Shown here: in pieces, positions 36,401 through 46,152 of the stretch | Numbering within the stretch: position 1 is the stretch's first letter | Layout of the letters: every line of letters begins with the position of its first letter | Assembly (NCBI GenBank): GCA_964448675.1 | Contig: CAYUZU010000007.1 | Span: 62,001 to 126,000, forward strand | DNA length: 64,000 bases | Reading direction: 5' to 3' | DNA from: CAYUZU01 sp964448675 | GTDB lineage: Bacteria; Planctomycetota; Phycisphaerae; UBA1845; Fen-1342 | Translations under genes and position numbers: made by a program | Notes under the pieces: generated by a model | Database searches by the model: none | What the model was told of the DNA's origin: nothing | What the model saw: only the letters and a program-made list of their open reading frames with translations

Positions 36401-37038
36401 GCCCAGTCGGTGACCTGCCGCGCACTGTAGTCATGCAGGTTGAACAGCCAGATATCGCTGGCCATCCCGCCCAGGTAGCGCTTCCAGGTGCGGCCGTCCC
36501 GTGTGTGCGGCGTGTAGGCCAGCCAGACGCCGTCGGGGCTGATCGCGCCGACCGCGCCATAGGGCACCGGCAGCTTCGCGGGCAGGCCGCCGGTGGGCGG
36601 GACCGTGAACAACTGCGTCTGGCGCTGCAGGTCCTGGTAGCCGCGGGCGAAAAACAGCAGCTTGCCGTCGGGCGTCCAGTCGCTGAGCGTTTCGCTGTCC
36701 GGGTGGTGCGTCACGCGCTGTGGCACGCCGCCGGTGACAGGAATCGTGTAGAGGTCATCGTTGCCATCGTAATTGCCGACGAACGCGATGGTCTGGCCGT
36801 CTTCACTGAACCGCGGGAAGCTCTCGCCGCCCGGCGGGCTCGCCAGCGGGATCGCCGTGCCGCCGGCCCGCGGCACCAGCCAGAGGTCGTTGGCGTAGCT
36901 GAAGACGATGTACTCGGCGCTGACATCCGGGAACCGCAGCATTCCGGCGTGCGGGCGAATGTCGGCGGTGGCGAGCGTGGCAGTGGCGGCCAGGACGACG
37001 CCGGCCAGTGCCGGCCACAATTTCGGGCGTGAACGCAT
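33499..37038 (-). CDS. Tricorn-like protease (S41 family) with signal peptide and long acidic insertion
   Basis: The 1179-residue protein has an N-terminal signal peptide (WPALAGVVLAATATLATA), so it is exported, unlike archaeal Tricorn. WD-like propeller repeats follow (FPRFSEDGQTIAFVG; WTPDGKLLFFARG; PAWSPDGQWIAYFSD; PTWSPDSAHIAFVD). At about 545-648 lies an almost purely Asp/Glu/Ala insertion. The C-terminal half carries the core: NVGHAYYFAS (catalytic His), a PDZ domain (LSQPGVDIEVGDYLLAVDGR), the nucleophile Ser1059 in NGLAGSGGDMFPF and the carboxyl-terminal-recognition residue region GIEGYGVDPDIEV. The ribosome site GGAAGGAG supports the start at 37038. Tricorn degrades peptides into short pieces; no partner aminopeptidase is adjacent. 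Confidence 0.9.
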   Translation of the reverse strand: MRSRPKLWPALAGVVLAATATLATADIRPHAGMLRFPDVSAEYIVFSYANDLWLVPRAGGTAIPLASPPGGESFPRFSEDGQTIAFVGNYDGNDDLYTIPVTGGVPQRVTHHPDSETLSDWTPDGKLLFFARGYQDLQRQTQLFTVPPTGGLPAKLPVPYGAVGAISPDGVWLAYTPHTRDGRTWKRYLGGMASDIWLFNLHDYSARQVTDWAGTDSQPMWHDGTLYYMSDQGPAHRLNIWKLDPYAGDKKQVTFFKAFDVAWPAIGPGPDGCGEIVFQCGASLYLLDLATEKTRVVEVIVPGDRPHIRPQRIDASDFINGYGISATGKRVTFEARGDVWSVPAKLGPTRNLTHTSGTAERDPAWSPDGQWIAYFSDATGEYELYVTQSDGKGETRQLTRDGEMFRMDPTWSPDSAHIAFVDKSNALHVVTVEDGKLTTVDQDPWGTRPQFSWSHDAVWIAYTKTGDNHQSAIWLYNVASGEKTQVTSGMFNDTWPAFDRDGDYLYFATNRHFANPIYEDVGSTFVYANTDQLAVVPLRADMPSPWQPRSNEEEWDGDEEEEENGEEDEDKDAAGDEDTGDEEADDESEEDPEEGAADPADDDADEDDPNAGDEAAAAADVAGDEDGAEAADEDEDGEAAEDDEEEEEPLKIDLDGFERRAMLLPVKPGGFYGLTVAHDGALLYVRTPHRGSDSRPAIKRFKLPDPEGDDDPGEADEKTVISGVGGYDVSADGKKLLVAKRGRYAIIRAAANQKMDDAVPTDDMRVVIEPRAEWRQLVMDAWRIERDYFYDPHMHGVDWKGVRDHYLQMLDDCVTRADVTVLIREMIAEINVGHAYYFASSTEDEPQVSVGLLGVDFELHEGAYRIAAIHAGGPWDLDARGPLSQPGVDIEVGDYLLAVDGRAIDTSKDPWAAFQGLAGDTVALTVSDKPTHDDDAREVLVALIGSGRDSELRYRSWVERNRQYVAERSDGQVGYIHVPDTGVNGQNELFRQFYGQRRKKALIIDERWNGGGQLPHRFIELLNRPLTNFWAIRDGNPHPSPEAAHWGPKCMLINGLAGSGGDMFPFLFRQAKVGKLIGTRTWGGLVGISGNPQLIDGGFISAPTFAFYELDGTWGIEGYGVDPDIEVVADPSKMVDGSDPQLDAAIKLMLDEIKTEAYEPVPVPEYPDRSGMGLPPEDR
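35095..35395 (-). repeat. Low-complexity Asp/Glu tract inside the Tricorn-like gene
   Basis: On the coding strand GAC/GAG/GAA/GCC codons dominate over about 100 codons (about residues 545-648), ending just before LKIDLDGFERRA, the family's conserved strand. Confidence 0.8.
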
Positions 37039-37256
37039 CCAGTCTTCTCCTTCCAGCGAACGGTCGGCCGGGCGAACGGCCACGGCCCGTCCCATCTCGA
37101 CCCGTTTATCCGATACAAGTGAGCCAGTCCTGCTTACATTAGCCCCCGTGAGGCTCGGGAGCACGCCGCCCGACAACTCGCGACACGCTCGGCATGGCCG
37201 ATAACCCCGGCGGGGCGCGGTGGCCCGGCGTGCCCCCGACCTGCTAAGATGACTCG

Positions 37257-39209
37257 ATGGGTGTGATTCGTCTGCAAAACGTGACCAAGCAGTTCGGTGG
37301 ACAGGTCGTGCTGAACGACGTAACGCTCGACCTGCACACCGGGGAGACCGCTGCGCTGATCGGCGCGAACGGCGTCGGCAAGACGACCCTCTTCAAGCTG
37401 ATCGCGGGGATGTACCCGCCGGACCTCGGCACGGTGACGCTCAGCAAGGGGCTCGAAGTCGGCTATCTGCCGCAGGAGCCGGATGTGCCGGAGGGCACCA
37501 CGCTGCGCCAGGCGGTGAGCGAGGCGTTCAGCCACCTGCTGGAACTCGAGCGCAAGCTCCACGATCTGTCACACGAGATGGCGGCGTTGCATGACGACCC
37601 GCGACTGGCGGACCTGATGGCCGAGTATGACCGCACCAACGCGCGATTCGAGGTGGCGGGGGGCTACAGCTTCGAGCAGCGGCTGGGCGAGGTGCTCGGC
37701 GGATTGGGCTTCAAGCCGAGCGATTACGAGCAGCCGATCGCGACGTTGTCAGGCGGCCAGAAGTGCCGGGCGGCACTGGCAAAGCTGCTGCTGCGCGATG
37801 CGCAGTACCTGCTGCTGGACGAACCGACGAACCACCTGGACATCGACGCCGTGCGTTGGCTGGAGAAGTTCCTGGCGGGGCATCACGGCGGGGCGCTGAT
37901 CATCTCGCACGATCGATACCTGCTGGATCGGCTGGCGGAGCGGACGATTGACGTGCAGGCGGGGACCAACGGGGCGCGGATCACGTCGTATCCCGGGAAC
38001 TACAGCAATTACGTGAAGACGCGCGACGTGCGCATCCTGACGCAGCAGCGCCAGTACGAGCAGGACAAGGCCTACATCGAGAAGGAACGCGACTACATCC
38101 AGCGCTACATCGCCGGCCAGCGGACCAAGACGGTGCAGGGGCGGCAGAAGCGGCTCGAACGGCGGATCGCCGATGGTGAGTTCGTGCTCGAGAAACCGAC
38201 CGAACAGCGCCGCCAGGTGAAGCTGGACTTCGGCGAACTGGATCGCCACGCCGAGCGCAGCCGCGAGATTGTGCGCGTCGACGACCTGCACAAGCAGTAC
38301 GACGACAAGGTCTTGTTCACAGGCCTGACGCTGGACCTGTGGACCGGACAGCGGCTGGGCATCACCGGGCCGAACGGGACGGGCAAGACGACGCTGCTGC
38401 GGATTCTGCTGGGGCAGGTCGCGGCCGAGGCCGGCAAGCTGCGCATCGATCCGACGGCGCGGGTGGGGTACTTCGCGCAACAGCCGGAGGACCTGGATCC
38501 GGAAAAGACGGTCATCGACGAGATTCGCGCGGTGCGCAACGACTTCCTCGAGCGCGATGCGCGGAACTACGCGGCGCGGTTTCTCTTCAGCGGTGAGGAG
38601 CCGTTCAAGCGCGTCGGCAGTCTGTCGGGTGGCGAGCAATCGCGCGTGCGCTTCATGAAGATGGTCCTGACGGCGCCGGACGTGTTGCTGCTGGACGAGC
38701 CCACCAACCACCTCGACATCCCGTCGCGCGAGGCCCTCGAAGCGGCCCTGGCGGAGTTTCCCGGCACGATCATTGCTGTCAGCCACGACCGCTTCTTCCT
38801 TGACCGCATCGCCGAGCGGCTGCTCGTGATCCGCGGCGACGGCCACCGGGTGTTCAACGGTAATTACAGCTACTATATCGAGCAGATCGAGCAGGAGCGG
38901 GCGGCGGCCGAGGCGGCGGCCAGCGGTCCGCGCAGTCGAAAGCGCAGTCGCGGTGGCGGCGGGGGCGCCAGCGGTGGCACGACGGCGGCCAAGCCGAAGT
39001 CGCGCTACCAGAAGATGAAGCTCGAGGAGCTCGAGGCGTTCATTGCCGAGCACGAGCAGCGCATTGCCGAGATGCACGAGCAGTTCGGCGACGCCGAGAT
39101 CTACAAGGACACGGACAAGCTGCACGCACTGCGGGCGGCATTCGAGACACTCAAGGCGGAACTCGCCGAGGCCGAAGAAGCGTGGCTCGAACGCGCCGAG
39201 AACGTCTGA
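37257..39209 (+). CDS. ABC-F family ATPase (translation factor, EttA/Uup type)
   Basis: The 650-residue protein has two ATPase domains in tandem and no membrane part. Domain 1: Walker A GANGVGKTTLF, signature LSGGQKCRAALA, Walker B YLLLDEPTNHLD. Domain 2: GPNGTGKTTLL, LSGGEQSRVRFM, VLLLDEPTNHLD. Between them the linker (about 245-315; QQRQYEQDKAYIEKERDYIQRY) is the P-site tRNA interaction motif region. The C-terminal about 80 residues are basic then coiled-coil (KMKLEELEAFIAEHEQRIAEMHEQF), as in Uup. Family members act on ribosomes to resolve stalls or on antibiotic binding. Which subfamily this is cannot be fixed by eye. It is encoded alone. Confidence 0.9.
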   Translation: MGVIRLQNVTKQFGGQVVLNDVTLDLHTGETAALIGANGVGKTTLFKLIAGMYPPDLGTVTLSKGLEVGYLPQEPDVPEGTTLRQAVSEAFSHLLELERKLHDLSHEMAALHDDPRLADLMAEYDRTNARFEVAGGYSFEQRLGEVLGGLGFKPSDYEQPIATLSGGQKCRAALAKLLLRDAQYLLLDEPTNHLDIDAVRWLEKFLAGHHGGALIISHDRYLLDRLAERTIDVQAGTNGARITSYPGNYSNYVKTRDVRILTQQRQYEQDKAYIEKERDYIQRYIAGQRTKTVQGRQKRLERRIADGEFVLEKPTEQRRQVKLDFGELDRHAERSREIVRVDDLHKQYDDKVLFTGLTLDLWTGQRLGITGPNGTGKTTLLRILLGQVAAEAGKLRIDPTARVGYFAQQPEDLDPEKTVIDEIRAVRNDFLERDARNYAARFLFSGEEPFKRVGSLSGGEQSRVRFMKMVLTAPDVLLLDEPTNHLDIPSREALEAALAEFPGTIIAVSHDRFFLDRIAERLLVIRGDGHRVFNGNYSYYIEQIEQERAAAEAAASGPRSRKRSRGGGGGASGGTTAAKPKSRYQKMKLEELEAFIAEHEQRIAEMHEQFGDAEIYKDTDKLHALRAAFETLKAELAEAEEAWLERAENV

Positions 39210-39339
39210 AGTGGATGATCGCTGAGCAATGATCCGTGAACAGTCGTCAATGGCGACGAGCGGTCAGCCGTCAGCCCTTCCCGGCAAGTGGCCACCCGGC
39301 CGACACCAGCCCCGACGCGGCCGGATCCCGGATCCCACC

Positions 39340-41850
<2,511 letters not shown>

Positions 41851-42225
41851 CCTCTCGCGCCCGCGCCCGCGGCGACCACGACGTGAGCGGCAGCCGCGCA
41901 CGCCGGGCGGCCCGCGCGGCGGCGGCGGGCTTACGAGTGTTGTCGGCGATTTGCGACGCTGACATGCGTTGCCCGTCGCCCCAGCGGCGCGGTTATCGGC
42001 CCGGCGCACAACGACCGCGGTTCAGCGGAATCGCGAGTGGATTCACGCTGGTCGTCCTCCGATACTAACCTGGGCACGCGGACCGCGCTCGCCGATCAGG
42101 GCACGCGGCGGCGGTTATTCGGAACCCGCGTCCCGAGAGTGATTTGGCAATCTGAGCTTCACATTGGAATCATTAGGTGTGGACAATCGCGCGGTCGGGG
42201 GCAGTCCGTTGGCGGCAGGTGAGGT
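41851..42225. other. Divergent intergenic region between two phospho-relay genes
   Basis: The 375 bases between the hybrid kinase and the PilZ-like/receiver gene must contain both promoters, but I see no clear sigma-70 boxes, inverted repeat or RNA. The frames that run through it encode Arg/Gly/Pro-rich sequence typical of non-coding high-GC DNA. Confidence 0.4.
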
Positions 42226-43353
42226 ATGCGCAAACTGAAACTCGATGAGCCCACGCTGCGCAGAATCCTCGACGAACTCGACGTGCACGATGCCCGCCCC
42301 GATGGCGGCGGGCAGCAGACAGATGCCTTCTATCCCTACCGGATCCCCAGCCTGCGCGTCGATTTCCAGCTCAACCGCGACGAGGCCGCTTCCCAGAGCG
42401 TTCCGTCCCGTAAGCTGGGCGCCAAGGGCGTGTTTTTCCTCGTCGGCAATCTTGTCCACACTGGCAGCAAGTGCCGCATCCACCTCGTCACCGTCCGGAA
42501 CAACTGGCAGACCGTGGACGGCCGCGTAGAGAAGTGCCGCTATCTCCCCGGGACCAATGGTGTGCACGAGATCTTCGTGCGTTTCGACCGCCCGATCGAC
42601 CCCGCATCGTTCGCGGCCAGTGCGACGCGCTCGCGTATCCTGGCCGCGGATGACAGCCTGGTGTCGCAGAAGCTCTACGATCGCCTGCTGGACTCGATGA
42701 ACGTCGAGCTGACGTGCGTCGGCAACGGCATCGACGCCGTCGAGCGGGCCCTCAACGACAAGTTCGACCTGATCATCATGGACCTCGAAATGCCCGACAT
42801 GGACGGGCTGTCCGCGGTCCGGCTCCTGCGCAGCAAGGGCTACGTGCGGGCCATCGTCGCCGTCTCGGCGCTGAGTGACGCCGAGGCGCGCGAGCGCTGC
42901 CTGCAGGCGGGCTGCGATGACTTTCTGGCCAAGCCGGTCACGCGCGAGTCGCTCGCGTCGGTCGTCCATCGCAACAAGTCCGAGCCGCTGGTCAGCTCGA
43001 TGCTGGATGACCCGCAGATGTTCGAGCTCATCGATCGCTTCGTCGGCGGCCTGGCCGACGTGATCGCCAAGCTCGAAGCCGCCTGCGGCAAGGAAGACTA
43101 CGAAGAGATGGCGCGCGAAGCGCGCGGGATCAAGGGCGAAGCCGCTGGTGTCGGCTTCGACGACATCACCGATGCCGCCGCCCTGCTCGAGCAGGCCGCC
43201 AAGGATGCAGAGGACCTCGATGCGATCCGCCCCAAGCTGGTCGAACTGATTCGGCTGTGCATGTCCGCCCGCCCGGCAACGAGCGGTGGGGGGCTGGACG
43301 CCCTGGAAGCCGTCGGCAGCGAGGTCGAGGCGAGTGAAGGCGCCGATGGGTAG
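42226..43353 (+). CDS. PilZ-like / receiver / degenerate HPt protein
   Basis: The 375-residue protein has an N-terminal PilZ-like beta domain (about 38-125; YRIPSLRVDFQLN, GRVEKCRYL, HEIFVRFD) without the full RxxxR...D/NxSxxG set, so c-di-GMP binding is doubtful. A complete receiver follows (about 136-250): acidic pair Asp142-Asp143, phospho-acceptor Asp186 (LIIMDLEMPDMDG), Ser212 region (VAVSALS) and Lys236 (LAKPV). The C-terminal helical domain (about 255-345) is HPt-like, but where a His is expected the sequence is EARGIKGEAAGVG, with Arg300. Compare HAAHGIKGCAANLG in the kinase at 39340-41850. It cannot therefore act as a phosphotransfer domain by the normal route. Confidence 0.8.
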   Translation: MRKLKLDEPTLRRILDELDVHDARPDGGGQQTDAFYPYRIPSLRVDFQLNRDEAASQSVPSRKLGAKGVFFLVGNLVHTGSKCRIHLVTVRNNWQTVDGRVEKCRYLPGTNGVHEIFVRFDRPIDPASFAASATRSRILAADDSLVSQKLYDRLLDSMNVELTCVGNGIDAVERALNDKFDLIIMDLEMPDMDGLSAVRLLRSKGYVRAIVAVSALSDAEARERCLQAGCDDFLAKPVTRESLASVVHRNKSEPLVSSMLDDPQMFELIDRFVGGLADVIAKLEAACGKEDYEEMAREARGIKGEAAGVGFDDITDAAALLEQAAKDAEDLDAIRPKLVELIRLCMSARPATSGGGLDALEAVGSEVEASEGADG

Positions 43354-43395
43354 GCGGCCTGTTGCGGCGGCGGCGCCTTCGCGCCGGCAACCGCC
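43353..43395. terminator. Hairpin spanning both stop codons of convergent genes
   Basis: GGCGG (43353-43357) pairs with CCGCC (43391-43395), TTGC (43362-43365) with GCAA (43387-43390), and CGGCGC (43371-43376) with GCGCCG (43381-43386) around a CTTC loop. It has no T-tract, so bidirectional termination is an inference from its place between two convergent genes. Confidence 0.4.
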
Positions 43396-43820
43396 TACTG
43401 GACCAGTAGTTGTTTGAGCTCCGCGACGTGCTCGGCCTCGGTCACGATCTGGGAGCGGATGAACTCCTCCAGCGGAATGTCCCCGTCGATCTTGCGCAGG
43501 CAGTCCTGGTAGGCCTCCAGCGCCGCCTCTTCGAATGTCAGGGCCAGTTCGAGTGCCTGCTTGCCGTCGACCGATTCCGGCCCGAGCGACACGTTGAGAT
43601 CGAGGTGCGGCACCGCCCCCAGGGCCCGGATCTTCCGCGCGATGACCTCGGCATGCTCGATGGTCTCGCGATAGCCCCTCTTCAGCACCGGTTCGACGAC
43701 CAGGTGGTCCAGCCCGCGCACCGCGTTGGACAGGTGCAGGTAACGCAGGGCCGCTTCTACCTCTTCCGCGAACAAGCGGTTCAATTCGTGGATGATCTCG
43801 TCCCGGCTCAGTTTGCTCAC
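43395..43820 (-). CDS. Bacterioferritin-like / ferritin-like diiron protein
   Basis: The 141-residue four-helix protein resembles bacterioferritin: LNRLFAEEVEAALRYLHLSNAVRGLDHL (helix A), IEHAEVIARKIRALGAVPHLDL (helix B), TFEEAALEAYQDCL (helix C) and VTEAEHVAELKQLL (helix D). Likely metal ligands are Glu20, His56, Glu98, Glu128 and His131; the helix-B ExxH motif reads ETIEH, so its exact ligand spacing is uncertain. It starts at GTG and overlaps the upstream DtxR-like regulator by four bases (GTGA), which couples iron storage to iron-dependent control. It is a little shorter than E. coli Bfr. Heme ligation (Met52 in Bfr) is not evident. Confidence 0.78.
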   Translation of the reverse strand: MSKLSRDEIIHELNRLFAEEVEAALRYLHLSNAVRGLDHLVVEPVLKRGYRETIEHAEVIARKIRALGAVPHLDLNVSLGPESVDGKQALELALTFEEAALEAYQDCLRKIDGDIPLEEFIRSQIVTEAEHVAELKQLLVQ

Positions 43821-44362
43821 GGGCGGCTCCCTTGTTCTGTCTCCGTGTCGACGCGCGACGCCAGGCAGTCCGTCTGGCAACTGGGGCACTGGTCCGGCGT
43901 CTGGCCGCACACGTCGTCGGCGGCGCGCCAGGCCTCGACAAACTCGCGCCCGCGCCCCGCGGCCGAGTCCAGAAAACGCAGGAATGACAGCAGCCGGTGG
44001 GCCGTCTGGTTGCTGACCAGGTGCTCCAGCTTGCAGGCGTCGATTTCCGCCTGTTCCGGCGCGACGCCCAGCACCTCGGCCAGCAGCCGCTGCATCAGGT
44101 GGCGCTTGGTCTTGATCCCATCGACCAGCCGCTGCCCCTGGGCCGATAGTCGCAGGTGCCGATTCTCGTCCTGCTCCACCAGCCCCGCCTTCTTCAGCGG
44201 CCCCAGCGAGATCGAGACACTGCCCCGCGTGATGCTGAGCTGGCGCGCGATGTCCGAAACCCGCGCGTAGCCGAGACGATTGATCAACTCGTCGATCGCC
44301 ATCAGGTGATGGGCGGCGCTGTGCGAAATGACGTTCTGATCGAATTCCTTCCAGGTATCCAC
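43817..44362 (-). CDS. DtxR-family metal-dependent repressor with C-terminal Cys cluster
   Basis: The 181-residue protein has an N-terminal winged helix (ELINRLGYARVSDIARQLSITRGSVSISLGPLKKAGLV), a wing, and a dimerisation/metal domain. CKLEH (110-114) matches Cys102-xx-Glu105-His106 of DtxR/IdeR rather than the MntR form, so iron is the favoured ligand. The position equivalent to DtxR Met10 appears to be His18. The tail has four further Cys (152, 159, 162, 166) in the pattern CxxxxxxCxxCxxxC, not usual for the family and able to bind a metal or respond to redox state. There is no SH3-like domain. It is co-transcribed with the ferritin-like gene, which it probably regulates. Confidence 0.85.
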   Translation of the reverse strand: MDTWKEFDQNVISHSAAHHLMAIDELINRLGYARVSDIARQLSITRGSVSISLGPLKKAGLVEQDENRHLRLSAQGQRLVDGIKTKRHLMQRLLAEVLGVAPEQAEIDACKLEHLVSNQTAHRLLSFLRFLDSAAGRGREFVEAWRAADDVCGQTPDQCPSCQTDCLASRVDTETEQGSRP

Positions 44363-44532
44363 GGTCGCTCCCGGCTGATCCTGTTACCGTCGTGATTATA
44401 GGGGATCAGGCGACGGGCGGGCCATGGCCGGCACGACAAGCGGATGGGTGCAAGGTGACCGGTGACGAAGGCGCCCTTCTCCCGGCGGACACGCTGCATT
44501 CCCAAGTCTGAATCGCCGCGCTGCGCTTCATC

Positions 44533-45957
44533 CTACGTATCCAGATACAGCTCGTACTCGTAGGGGTGCGGCAGCGTCTTCATGACGCGCGCTTCGTCAT
44601 CCAGCTTCGTCTCGATCCAGCCGTCGATGAAGGACTGCGGAAAGACATCGCCGGCGGTCAGGTACGCATGATCCTGGCGCAGGGCCGCCAACGCGTCGTG
44701 GAGCGAGCGCGGCAGGGCGGCGATCTTGTCGCGAAAGTCGCGATTCTGCTGCTCGATGTTCACGTCGAACGGCCCAAGGTGGTGCGCCGCCGGGTCGGTC
44801 TCGTTCCGAATCCCGTCGATGCCCGCCATCAGCATCGCGGCCAGCGTCAGGTAGATGTTGCCCGTGAAGTCGGGCGGGCGATACTCGATACGCTTCTGGT
44901 TCGGCATGACGGCGTAGCGCGGCACACGAATCGCCGCGGACCGGTTCGCCAGCGAGAAGAACAGATTGACCGGCGCCTCGTAGCCCTCGACCAACCGCTT
45001 GAACGAATTGGTCGACGGGTTCGTCAGCCCGGTCAGCCCGCGGCCGTGCGTGAGCAACCCGGCCGTGTAGTGTAGCGCGAGGTCGCTCAGGTCGGCATAG
45101 TTCTCCTTGGCTTCGTCGAAGAACAGTGGTTTCTCGCCCTTGGTCAGCCGCTGGTGCACGTGCATGCCGTTGCCGGCCTCACCCGCGATCGGCTTGGGCA
45201 TGAACGTCGCGAGTTTGCCGCGTCGCCGCGCCACGTTCTTGATGACGTACTTAATGAGCATGGCCTGGTCGGCGGCGCGCAGCAGCGGGGCGAGCTTGAC
45301 CTCGATCTCGCACTGGCCCGGCGCGCCCACCTCGTGATGGTGATAGCGCACCGGCACGTTCATCTTCTCCAGCGTCAGCACGACCTCGGTGCGCAGATCG
45401 TGGAAATGGTCGCCCGGTGGGATCCGCATGTAGCCGCCCTTGTGCGGAATGGCGGGCGTGACGCCGTCACTGTCCGTTTCGCAACACGTGATCTCGACGT
45501 TCGTGCGGTATGGCTCGTTCTTCACGTGGACCCGGTCGAGCACATGAAACTCGAACTCCGGGCCCATCCATGCTTCGTCGGCGATGCCGGTTGACGAGAG
45601 ATACTCCACCGCCCGCCGAGCAATGCAGCGCGGATCACTGGCGAACGGCTCCTTCGTGTCCGCGGTGATGGTGTCGCACAGGAAGCTCAGCGTCGGCTGC
45701 TCGAAGAACGGGTCGAGAAACGCCGTCGTGACCTCGGGCCGCGCGCTGACGTCGCCGCTCTCCACCCGGCCGAACCCCGACCCGGACGACCCGTCATAGC
45801 CGACTCCTTCGTGGAAGTACTCCTCGGTGAAGTTGCGGGCCGGGATGGTGATGTGCATCCACTGGCCGACCAACCCCACGATCTTGAGGTCGATCATCGC
45901 GATGTCGTGCGACTTGAGGTACTTGAGCGCTTCGGCGACGGTCAGGAACACGGGCAT
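44533..45957 (-). CDS. glnA: Glutamine synthetase type I
   Basis: The 474-residue enzyme makes glutamine from glutamate, ammonia and ATP. Family landmarks are DGSSGSGFG, GPEFEFHVLD, HHEVGAPGQCEIE (metal ligands), GEAGNGMHVHQRL, NPSTNSFKRLVEGYEAPV, NRSAAIRVP and KRIEYRPPD. At residue 397 the sequence is GPFDVN; the adenylylated Tyr397 of the enterobacterial enzyme is therefore Phe, and control by GlnE adenylylation is not expected. The start at 45957 fits the usual N-terminus (LTVAEALKYLKSHDIAMIDLK). No glnB or glnE gene is close. The length is that of type I enzymes. Confidence 0.93.
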   Translation of the reverse strand: MPVFLTVAEALKYLKSHDIAMIDLKIVGLVGQWMHITIPARNFTEEYFHEGVGYDGSSGSGFGRVESGDVSARPEVTTAFLDPFFEQPTLSFLCDTITADTKEPFASDPRCIARRAVEYLSSTGIADEAWMGPEFEFHVLDRVHVKNEPYRTNVEITCCETDSDGVTPAIPHKGGYMRIPPGDHFHDLRTEVVLTLEKMNVPVRYHHHEVGAPGQCEIEVKLAPLLRAADQAMLIKYVIKNVARRRGKLATFMPKPIAGEAGNGMHVHQRLTKGEKPLFFDEAKENYADLSDLALHYTAGLLTHGRGLTGLTNPSTNSFKRLVEGYEAPVNLFFSLANRSAAIRVPRYAVMPNQKRIEYRPPDFTGNIYLTLAAMLMAGIDGIRNETDPAAHHLGPFDVNIEQQNRDFRDKIAALPRSLHDALAALRQDHAYLTAGDVFPQSFIDGWIETKLDDEARVMKTLPHPYEYELYLDT

Positions 45958-46152
45958 TCTCCTGCTTCCCCCGGGAACCGTCGATCTTAACGGACCGGCA
46001 GGTCCCTTTTCCACCCCGCCGGCGACCTGTTATCGGGTGCCGCCGGGCCGCTCCGCCACCCCCCGCCGCGTCTGTCGCCGGCACTGATGCACCCACCCGA
46101 TCCACTCGATAAACGACGTGGAGCGCTATAGACCTCAGAACGGAGCCGCCCC

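Noticed and set aside
34243..37032. A 929-codon frame antisense to the Tricorn-like gene
   Set aside because: The opposite strand encodes a full-length recognisable protease; the antisense translation is an Arg/Val/His-rich shadow typical of high-GC genes.
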